From positions 58,628,714-58,692,713 of the forward strand of contig OZ021732.1 in NCBI GenBank assembly GCA_963978545.1: a stretch of DNA of 64,000 nt, given 5' to 3'. Position numbers and translations under genes: made by a program. Shown in pieces: positions 46,077-54,720 of the stretch; the stretch's first letter is position 1; each line of letters begins with the position of its first letter. This DNA comes from Linyphia triangularis. Its lineage: Eukaryota; Arthropoda; Arachnida; Araneae; Linyphiidae. The notes beneath the pieces are model-generated. The model was given only the letters and a program-made list of their open reading frames with translations. It made no database searches and was not told where the DNA came from.

Positions 46077-46273
46077 GTTCTTAATTCAATTTCCATATCT
46101 AAATACTAAAATATTAATTTTTTTTTTAATTAAGATGTATCAAATTTGTTACGTGCATATCACGTATTATACCTAGCATAACTACTACTGTTTACTATTT
46201 GAATAAGTTTGAATACATAATAAAGAAATTATCGCTAAAAAATTGCCTGTTCTTAATTGATTTTCCACCACTG
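46077..46273 (-). repeat. Right terminal inverted repeat of the Tc1-like element
   Basis: Inverted partner of 40689-40880. It ends CCACCACTG followed by TA at 46274-46275. Confidence 0.88.
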
Positions 46274-46275
46274 TA

Positions 46276-47265
46276 CAACGTATTATAACATATTTACATT
46301 TAGCATCCGAAAAATCTGCGAAATGCCAGTTTTATTAATTTTCCGAGGGATGGTTAGCAATTCAAACAATTGCAAGGGAATGACAGGCTACTGTTAAAAA
46401 GATTTGTTTTTGTGTGTAACTATAAATTGTTAAAATTGTTTACATATTTTTTTATTTTTTATTTTAAACAATAGTTTTTTATATGCTTATCATAACTAGC
46501 ATTCAACTTTTGTATTAATCAATTTTTAGTAATTAATTAAAAACTAATAAATCAATTTTTTAAACAGAACCATATTTTTTTTTTTTTTTTTTTTTTTTTC
46601 ATTAGATTTGTCAACGTCGAAGTCTCCCCTGAATTTTTTTCCCTTTCCATTTTGACGTTTGGTTAACAATATTTAAGAAAAAATCTAAAAAAAAAAGCCT
46701 ACATTTAGGCACCGTATACTAGTTTACGTTTAAAATTAATTAAAGTTTAGTGGAGGTAAAAAAAAAAAATCACTGTAAAAATTGTAAGTAAATATTTTGT
46801 CTTTTCAAAACTATAGGAAACATCCTTTATAAAGTTATGTAGATTTTCATTAGTAGATTTAGATAATATTTACAAACAAATATTGAAATGTGGCATATAT
46901 CTAGCAACTGGAAATTTTTGGATGTAAACATAAAATTAATTCCTTCATTAGTTGTAATCATTGATCTAAAGAAAGTACTTTCTCAGAAGAAAATACACAC
47001 CCATAGAATAGATGAGATGACTCAGGTTCAAACCCCAGCATCAACATGTTTTCAAAATTCAACATACCTCCCATTCAATATTTTAAATACAAAATAGTTC
47101 CCAATAAAAGACCATTCGCTGTGGCATTTTCTCTCAAAATTGAGACTAGTATAATAAAACAGAAGTAGATGTTACGAAGTTTTGGAGCAGTATTGCCTTC
47201 AATTATATTTTTACTTTCAATCACTCATATGTTTACATAGGGTTGTAAAAGTACTTCATTCGGTC
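46276..47265. other. AT-rich non-coding stretch
   Basis: Nothing recognised apart from a poly-T tract at 46575-46599 and an isolated B-box-like string at 47025-47035 (see rejected items). Confidence 0.6.
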
Positions 47266-47435
47266 AACCACATTATCGATTTTTGTGCATTTCGGCTAAT
47301 CAGGCCGGGACGTACAACTGAAGGTATATTCCGTTCCACAACAAACATCCATGCCTAGCCCTGGATTCGAACCCGGTACCATTGCCATGCCATGCCAAAG
47401 GGCCAACCACTCAACCATTATTTAGGCTAAGAATT
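47266..47435 (-). mobile_element. tRNA-derived SINE, minus strand
   Basis: Read on the minus strand, the head has a consensus A box (TGGTTGAGTGG, plus-strand 47407-47417) and B box (GGTTCGAATCC, plus-strand 47363-47373), 33 bp apart. After the tRNA-like part comes TAGGCATGGATGTTTGT, almost the same junction as in the SINE at 44073, although the heads and tails differ. A target duplication is not evident, so this copy is older or truncated. Both boxes remain intact by sequence. Confidence 0.75.
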
Positions 47436-48354
47436 ATCGAAAGGTATATCGCCAAATTCCCTATTTTGGCAGGGTTTTTTTCTGCCTATGTCAGAATTAT
47501 CACCAAAAATATCATATAACTGGCTATTGAATGAAAATACGAAAATTGTAATAACCCTAATTCATGTCAAATTTAAACGTATTGACCAGTATTATAGTGT
47601 AATTGATAGTTGTGCGATGTTACACAACCCTGGCTAAGCCATTGGGGGGAAAAAAAGAAGAAGAAAAAAAAAAAAGAAAAAAAAAAGAGTAAACAGTGCT
47701 GCTTTTGAAATGTAAAAAGTAATACATTAACTTTGCCCGGTGGGTCACCGGGAAATTTATGGACATTGCAGAAAGAAGAAAAAACACACGTATTAGAAAA
47801 TTATTTAATACATTAGAACTTTAAGTATATTATATAGTGAATGTCCATAACAATGCGATTAAATTTATATAAAACGTTTCATCAATACCAGATAATATGG
47901 TGAATTAATAATTTTATATTCTCATGCAATGCTCTGTTCCGTTGAAAAAATATATAAAATTTAATAATAAAAAACAAGTTTTAGGAATTAAGTAAAATAT
48001 ATATAATCCTTAGGTTAGTGAGACACTTAAGTAAAAAGCGTGACCTAATAAAAATTAAGTTTCATCAATTGTAGGAGAAACAAATATTTCATTACCAACC
48101 ATTTGTCAATTTTATTACCAACACTAATATAAGTTAATTTTTGTTTCCGACTTTAGTTCGACTGCGCATAAAATTAGTCCATCTTTAAATGCGTTTATAT
48201 TACATTAAAATCCATTGCTTACTTTGTTTATATTACATTAAAATTCATTGCTTACTTTGTTTCATATTTACATGGTTTATATACTTTATTCATAGTTACT
48301 GTCATGAAGGCCACTGAGGTAAATACCATTAATTTAATATCTGCAAATCTGAAA
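47436..48354. other. AT-rich non-coding stretch
   Basis: Contains a purine-rich tract (47646-47690), a GC-rich hairpin at 47736-47752 (CCCGGTG, GGT loop, CACCGGG) and a short duplication TTTATATTACATTAAAAT-CATTGCTTACTTTG near 48195 and 48228. No gene. Confidence 0.6.
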
Positions 48355-49760
48355 GTTCGTATAGTAAATTAACGTATGTAACAACACCAAATCTAATTCG
48401 TTCCTAAATTGTAAAAATTGAGAATAGAAAAATAATATCCAAGGAATGACAGCAGCCAGTTCAAGATTTAAAAGACTAATTTAATTAAACAATTGGATCA
48501 CAAGATTACACGCAAAACCAGACCTACCCTGATCGGGCTTGTAGTATAGGTACTCGACCCTTTTCAGTCGTCTTCAGAAAATAAGAGTTTTAAAATTATA
48601 AGAGAATATGTCCTGTAGAGATCATACCATTGGCGAGTCCAGCGAGGGGTGGAGGGGCGATCGCCTCCTCCGTTCTGGATTAAATAAGAAAAAAAATAAA
48701 GACGATGAGGAATATTTTATGTGCTGTTTGTCATGACTAAAATAATGTAATGACTATAAGTCTAACGTTGGCATCCAAAACTAACACATATATTCAATTT
48801 ATATATACTTAATTATAATAGTGATATTTTATTATTTAATTTATGCAAGCTTATGTACTTGTGAAAGATTGGAATTAAAAATGAAACCAAAATGTACAAT
48901 ATTGTTTTGACCACTCATATTTTAAAGCGCGCTTCACTCAGGCTTTTGATGAAGTCAATAAAAATTTGAAGAATCCGTACTAAACAACTTTTATATCAAT
49001 GTTCTCTTCCCAAAAAAATAGAGATCAAAAAGCCGAGGACGAAATACAACAAAGCAAATTACAGTTTTGATTTTGTATATGTATTCTTTATTAGATTATA
49101 CTTTCTATCACATATAACAGTATTTTTCCTGAACGATATTGTCAAAGATAACTCTAATTTACAGCCATAAATTCATGCACAGCGTCGCTTAGTGAGTCTT
49201 TTTACGTCTCTGTGACATATTCTGTATAATCAAGTTAAGTTATCCCATGGTGTAGTGATATAACTTACTAACCGCCTCTTCCTTTATAAAACTCTGGATC
49301 CGCCCTTGGATCATAAGAGTGAGTGTCAAAATCTAAAAGTGAAGTAGAAGTGTCTAAAAGTTCTCTTGTCTTGACTTTTCTAACCTCTTAAAAACTCACT
49401 TATTGTTTGTATGAGAAAGATGTATGTTCAATTCTTTCAACTGGACACATCTAAGAAGGAGAAGGCTATGGCTATACGTTAGTTGGTGAGGCGGTGTTTT
49501 TTGTAGTGGCCGTTTTTAAGTGTCCTAAATCCTTCCTTGGATGTCGAGAAAATTTCAGAAATTTCGCCTTGTCTGACTTCCCTGACAACTGGATATAAGA
49601 TGTATTTTTTTTTCCGCTTGTTACTTAGACACCACGTCTCTGATGGTGCAGCTGGCAGCATAGGGATTTAGGGAATGTCGTATTATTACTGTTGGAGTCT
49701 CCAAATCCCTGAATTTCCAGTTTGATGAACATAGCTTCATCACAGTTACTTTTTAAATTG
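48355..49760 (+). repeat. Dispersed repeat copy A, split by a hAT-like insertion
   Basis: Removing the insertion at 48628-49308, this aligns with 52275-53035. Shared blocks include AAGGAATGACAGCAGC, TTAATTAAACAA-type, ACAAGATTACA, GACTTCC-TGACAACTGGAT, AGACAC-ACGTCT-type and GATGAACATAGCTTCATCAC. The combined length is about 725 bp. It encodes no protein and may be a long terminal repeat of a retrotransposon (inference from length and from the pol remnant close to copy B), but TG...CA ends were not found. Confidence 0.7.
48628..49308. mobile_element. Non-autonomous hAT-like element, 681 bp
   Basis: The left end CATTGGCGAGTCCAG and the right end, minus strand, CAAGGGCGGATCCAG form inverted termini of the CAGTGGCGGATCCAG type seen in hAT-superfamily elements. 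The flanks GATCATAC (48620-48627) and GATCATAA (49309-49316) agree at 7 of 8 positions, the duplication length expected for hAT. There is no open frame. Copy B of the host repeat lacks this insertion, which independently supports the boundaries. Confidence 0.85.
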
Positions 49761-50226
49761 TATATTAGCCTCTTGACACAGTAAAACTATGTCCGATTAC
49801 TTTTTGACTAATGCCCGTTGAGTACTGAAACAAGCGCTCATTCGCTTGCTTTTATGCGGAAATCTTAAAAATACGCATTTTAATACTGAGATTCACCAGT
49901 AGCTCATAAGTGGATTGTTATTCAATATAGTGAACTAATTTTTTTTTATTCAAGAAAAAAGAAGTATTCTAAATCGAATGAAAAGCTAAAAAAAAAATAA
50001 AAAAAATAGCGGTTTGTATTACAAATTTCAAAATTAAGAGTTAAATTTAATTAGTTAATCGTCCCCAAGGAAAACTTTATACCACACGTATAAAGTACTG
50101 TAAACAAATTATTTTGGTGCAAACCACAGTATTGCGCTTCATTTAGAACCGAAGATATAGTTATTTTTCAAAAAACATTTTTTTTTCCTAGTGTGCAACA
50201 GAAACTAGTCTTTTTTTTTTTTTTTG

Positions 50227-50257
<31 letters not shown>

Positions 50258-51206
50258 GTCGATAAGAAATTATGGAGTAAATTAAATTTTATGTAATTGG
50301 GTTACATGCATGCGAAATATATTTTTAAGATAATTTATAACTTAACAATTCTACTTTTAATCAACGAATATGTAATTTTATCTTTGAATTATTTGTGATG
50401 ATTTTTTTTTTTTTTTTTTAAGTGTTCCTTTATTGATTTAAATCGTTTCTAGAAACTTTTGTTTCACTAATGTTGATGATTTAATAAAATTTCTTTATTA
50501 TAAGATTAATTACATTTAGAAAGTTTAAATTTTCAAAAAATGCTGAAATCGATGATTTACTCATAACCTGTCATGGATATTAACCAGATGGCCGGGACAC
50601 TTGAGAAGGACTTCACTGCCTTGCCTTGGTGGAAGAGGGAGAGAGAGATCTTCGTAGTGTTTCTATCATGAAAGAAGCAGGCTTTTGTTCTGCGATTTTG
50701 TATTAGCCTATTGGCTTGGAAAATGTTTAGGCACAGGTCTAACATTTTGTAAAATTTATGAAATTGAAGAATTGAAATAAACGTTGTTTTGTTGTTACAT
50801 CAACATTTGTTAATTTCATTTTACATGTGGCAGATAAATCAAAAATCCATCAAATAACCCAAGTATTAGAATTTACGTGAACATCTATCACGTGACACTC
50901 GGATTTTTTTTTTTTTTTTAACACAGGGTCATAGCTGATGTAAAAAATGTGTTTTTATATTTTGTTTGCTAATTGAATCTAATTGTAATCATAACAATTG
51001 ATAAGTTCATTGGCCGTGAATATCACTAACTTATAGTGGAGATACTTTTGCATTACTGAATCTAGATGACGATCATCAACACGATTATGAAATTTAAAAA
51101 TCCATGATTGAATCTGCCTTATGCATTACAAACAAAAAAAATTATATCTCATATTGATAAGGAATATGTTTTATACTTGAAATATTTTACTTCCTTCAAA
51201 GAATAT
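49761..51206. other. AT-rich non-coding stretch
   Basis: Long poly-T tracts at 50211-50225 and 50229-50257 and near 50402-50419. A less AT-rich segment at 50540-50790 ends in GAAATAAACG, a possible polyadenylation signal, and may be the remains of an LTR or 3' untranslated region, but no boundaries can be set. Confidence 0.55.
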
Positions 51207-51417
51207 TGTTACGAATTTTGTATATTTGTAAATATTTCGTAGTGTTAATTTTGTAAATAGTAAAATGTATGTACATTTCTCATAAGGGCAGTGCAATAGT
51301 TCGTCGTTAATTTGTTTCCCTGCAATGAGTCCCTTGATGCTTGATAACGGGTTTTACAGAGGTAACTCTGGGAAGCGAGTTTCAAGGGACAGGGCATTTA
51401 ACATTATGGTAATGGAA

Positions 51418-51536
51418 ATCTCGCCAATTTGGCGAGATAGAGCCAAGTTGGCGACTGTTTTGGCGACTAATTTTTGTCGCCAAATTTGGTGAGAAATCAC
51501 CAAATGTCACCAAACTTGGCGACCATTTGGCGACAT
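51418..51536. repeat. Cluster of TTGGCGAC-type hairpins in the LTR
   Basis: A perfect palindrome ATCTCGCCAA-T-TTGGCGAGAT at 51418-51438 is followed by TTTGGCGAC/GTCGCCAAA (51459-51467 with 51476-51484) and ATTTGGTGA/TCACCAAAT (51484-51492 with 51497-51505, loop GAAA). Further TTGGCGAC copies lie at about 51516 and 51527. The TTGG(C/T)GA core is repeated in both orientations. Confidence 0.9.
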
Positions 51537-51643
51537 TTTCGGTCCCCATGTACATGTATAGGACTTTTCGACTACAATCTGGAAAGTTCTCCAAATGTCT
51601 ACTTCTAGGAGTTTCAAGAAGGTTCACGTACGTTCACCTCCCC

Positions 51644-51650
51644 TATAAAA
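51644..51650 (+). promoter_or_regulatory. TATA box of the solo LTR
   Basis: TATAAAA in the context CCCCTATAAAAGCTC, in the middle of the LTR where the U3 promoter is expected. Confidence 0.6.
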
Positions 51651-51868
51651 GCTCAGGGAGCGGGTGATGGAGTTAGTTCTCGGATTTTGAGTCACTGAAT
51701 TAGTTGACTGGAGATACCGATACATTGTCTTTTGCGGCGATTTAGCAGTTGTTGTCAAGTTTTTAACTGCTGTTTTGTGCTCTATTGAGGTGTAAAGAGC
51801 TGCATTGTGTCTACTAGAACGAGAAGTTCTGGAGCGAGAAGTAAGAGAACTGTGAAGAGTTATTTTGG

Positions 51869-51874
51869 AATAAA
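51869..51874 (+). promoter_or_regulatory. Polyadenylation signal of the solo LTR
   Basis: AATAAA located downstream of the LTR TATA box and 57 bp before the LTR end. Confidence 0.6.
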
Positions 51875-51935
51875 TTTCTGCAAGTTTTGATCTGCTTTGG
51901 CTTCAAATCTGTCGAACCCGTCAACGCAACAATAT

Positions 51936-52274
51936 CATCTAGCCTCAAATTTAAAAAAAACACTTTCTGTATGTTTTTTCTACATAATGAATACAAAATA
52001 ATCTGTAGAGTGGTATTTTATCTTTCACAGAGCTGGAAAAAATCTTCTATTAACTCTGGGAGACATCGTCAGCCCTTTCCGGATGAACTTTTTGTGAAAC
52101 GTACAAAAACCTTTTCTCTTTGGATTGACGGATTGTCCATCTTCAGTTAGCATTACAAAATGATTATAATGTTATCTGAAATGTTAATCTGAAAAACATT
52201 ATTAGATCTTTTCAAAGAGGAAATGTCCATGAAAATGACTAATATTAGTTGTGGTAAAGGCACAGTGATAAATT
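51936..52274. other. Non-coding stretch between solo LTR and repeat copy B
   Basis: Nothing recognised. An open frame of 87 codons (51887-52150) starts inside the LTR and shows no domain. Confidence 0.55.
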
Positions 52275-53035
52275 AATTCGTATAGTGGATTTTGTAGCAT
52301 TTAAAAACACCAGATATTATACCATCCAAATTTGCCATAAATTAAAGTCAAAGGAATGACAGCAGCTTGAACAAGAGTTAAATACAATTCATTTAATCAA
52401 CAAATGGGCCACAGATTACAAGTAATTCGGACTTACCCGGATAGTGGTCACAGCTACACGACCCAACATGGTCGGAAGTAGATCAAATTAAGTTTGATTT
52501 TACTAAGAAGCAGGACTATATCCCTCAGTTTAAAGAGAGTGTTGGAACTAAAAGAGTTGGGAGCGAAGTGGCTTTAAATCTGAAAAGTCAATTATCCTCA
52601 TTGCTTTTCAAAATTACTCTAAAGGTCCAGCATTGGTGGCATCATCGAGAGGTGTGTTATATTCCCTCTATTGATGATTTCCAAGAGCGAAGGTGGCACA
52701 AAAACACGCCCTTGTTCTCTGGTTGGTAGGTCGGTAGGTCTTTTTTGTGACCGGCGAGGGGGACCCTAAATTCGTAAAAACCATCAGAAGTGTCCAAAAG
52801 GGGCGCCAATGTCCAGCTATGTCTGGCTTCCAAGACAACTGGATTTATTATCCATTCTTCTGAGGAGAGATGTTTCTTTTGATCAGTGAGACATCGAGTC
52901 TACTAGTAGTAACTTTAATTGACACAAGAAGGGGAAGGGGGGGGGGAAGGAAAAGTCGTAAACTTTCGGAGTCCCTCCATGAATTTCTAGTGTGATGATA
53001 CATAGCTTCATCACATTAGTTATGGGATACAAATT
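52275..53035 (+). repeat. Dispersed repeat copy B, uninterrupted
   Basis: About 760 bp aligning with copy A (48355-49760) in the same orientation, without the hAT-like insertion. It contains GGAATGACAGCAGC near the start and GATACATAGCTTCATCAC near the end, and a G-rich run at about 52930-52955. It stands about 330 bp before the reverse transcriptase remnant and could be that element's LTR, but no TG...CA ends or target duplication were found. Confidence 0.65.
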
Positions 53036-53339
53036 ATCAATGAAGGGGAGGAAATGCTACTTGTATATCTGAAGCATCGTTCCATTCTGGGAAATTTCTG
53101 CTATGCCAGAGGAGAATATAGGGTGGCAGGTTTATATGGTGCATATTTGGATTGCAATAAAATTTTTTTTTTACCAAGAACCTTCTTATAAGAATTTAGT
53201 TTTCTCCTTTTTTTCGAAGAATGAAGAGTGAATTAAGCTCAAGCAACATCGAATGAATATTGGGATCCATCCACTAATATAAAAAATAGGAGGTTGGGAA
53301 GTTACTAAACTATACAAAAGTCAATGATGTTGACATCTT

Positions 53340-54720
53340 TTCTTTTGGCCTTTTCAATCAAACTTGCTTGAGAAAAAACGACTTCAACAACAGATTATGT
53401 TTTAAACAATGTATGCTGAATTATATAACGAAAAAAGGCAGTTATCTATCAATAATCGATGATACACTAGACTGGAGCAGGTTTTCGAAATTTGAACTGG
53501 AGAATGGGAACTTGCAAGTAGATATCCGACCTGATGATCATCATAAGACTGTATTTATTACACGCACGGGAATATGGTTACTACTTTAAAGTACAGAACT
53601 TTGTTTATAATATCCATCAAGAATTTTCTTTTGTTTTTTGCTTACTGTGCTAAGAGTGTATGTCTTATAAAGCCTGTCTTGTGTATTTGAGCCACTTAAG
53701 TTTAACATGTAACAACATTTTGAATAATTGTTGGCCAACCTTAAAAAAAACCTAGACTAAACTAAAAGAATCCTATTAGATCCTTAACCTATTGAAATTA
53801 AAGTTATTACAGTAAGAAGTTTGCTATCCGGAATACATCGTTTCTTCCAAAGGTATCAGCATAGATCCTGAGAAAAAGCATGCTTTTCAAAATTAGTCTT
53901 GCCCTGCCTTGATGACGAAAAGGCATTATTTGAAATAAGTGCCTCAAATATTTTATGACTTTTTCCAACCACATCCTGTAGAAATAACTGATTATTAGAT
54001 GTCGTGGTATACGTTCGGAAGTTGTCAGAAACATACACGACTCCACACTAAAAATCCACCGCATTAGCATTTTAAACATAATTAAATAGGATTCCTGTTT
54101 CAAAGTGCCCGTACTGATGCATTCGAACATGAGACATATTTTAATTCTGCTTAATTTAAGGTATTTTGTGCGTGTCCTTGATACGGTCAATATCTGCAAA
54201 ACTACCTTTCATAAAGCGAATAGAATGGTTGAAAGGCATAATAAAGCAATTTTAACGCTTCTTTGTTCGTATCTGAAAATCAACATGATTGATTTGAAAG
54301 CGTTCACTGCTCCTATTTAGTCTACACAAGTGCAATTCAAGAAACCACAAAACTTAAACCACCTAATATTTGGTTTGGAAGAAAGCTTAGGCATCTTCTT
54401 TGAATAACCACTGGATGCATTATACTTGCTTGTTTATTTTTTAAGGGATCTCCATTGGGGGTGGTCGGAGGACTTTTTTTTGTTTGTTTGTTAGAAGCGC
54501 ATCAACTTGGGTGTAAAGTATGAAGAACCATTACAAAAAAAGGCCATGGACTGACCATTTCAAGAAGGAGACAATGTTTGGTTGAGTAACCACAAAAATC
54601 GAAAAGTACTTAAAAAACATAGCCTCAAATAAAATAGAAAGGAATGTACGTCTTATTTAAGAACATCAATGATGTCATGGTGAGAGTGCGATTGAACATC
54701 TTCTTATAAACCTATAATTA
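53340..54720 (+). pseudogene. Ty3/gypsy retrotransposon pol remnant
   Basis: 53368-53589 encodes a reverse transcriptase segment: NDFNNRLCF, LNYITKKGSY, IDDTLDWSRFSKFELENG, DIRPDDHHKTVFITRTG. In the motif that normally reads LDL the first catalytic Asp is replaced by Glu (FEL), and the YxDD box is absent. At about 53850 GISIDPEKKHAF resembles the connection between reverse transcriptase and RNase H. From about 54110 integrase sequence follows in shifting frames: a TD...FNS core fragment, then ANRMVERHNKAIL. The C-terminal part at 54560-54710 contains EGDNVWLSN and FKNINDVMVRVRL. Stops and frameshifts are frequent and most of RNase H and the integrase core is deleted. The 300 bp before it carry no recognisable gag. 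Confidence 0.82.

Larger units (their letters stand above)
40689..46273 (+). mobile_element. Tc1-like element with long IR/DR termini and a large interior
   Basis: The left end CAGTGGTGGAAATTCAATTA (40689) and right end, minus strand, CAGTGGTGGAAAATCAATTA (ending 46273) begin inverted repeats that can be followed for about 190 bp on each side with few mismatches. Each arm contains the GGAAATT-AATTAAGAAC motif twice, at its outer and inner edge, the IR/DR arrangement described in many Tc1-family elements. TA follows the right end; the left flank reads AA, one change from TA. A broken Tc1 transposase sits directly inside the right arm. At 5.6 kb the element is far longer than the usual ~1.6 kb. 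The excess is non-coding: a tandem repeat array, a SINE and AT-rich sequence replace or split the 5' half of the transposase. Confidence 0.8.
51207..51931 (+). mobile_element. Solo LTR, Ty3/gypsy type
   Basis: It begins TGTTACGAATTTTG and ends CGTCAACGCAACA, the TG...CA ends of a long terminal repeat. It is flanked by ATAT on both sides (51203-51206 and 51932-51935), a 4 bp target duplication. The 725 bp contains a TATA box and, 219 bp further on, an AATAAA signal in the expected U3-R-U5 order. No primer binding site or coding sequence follows, so the internal part was lost by recombination between two LTRs. The U3 part carries a cluster of short hairpins. Confidence 0.85.

Noticed and set aside
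47025..47035. B-box-like GGTTCAAACCC
   Set aside because: No A box at a suitable distance upstream, no target duplication and no tRNA-like folding.
50540..50790. Second LTR ending in GAAATAAACG...TTACATCAACA
   Set aside because: The signal and an ACA end are suggestive, but no TG start, target duplication or partner was found.
54105..54320. 71-codon frame as an independent gene
   Set aside because: Its second half is integrase sequence (MVERHNKAIL), so it is part of the Ty3/gypsy remnant.
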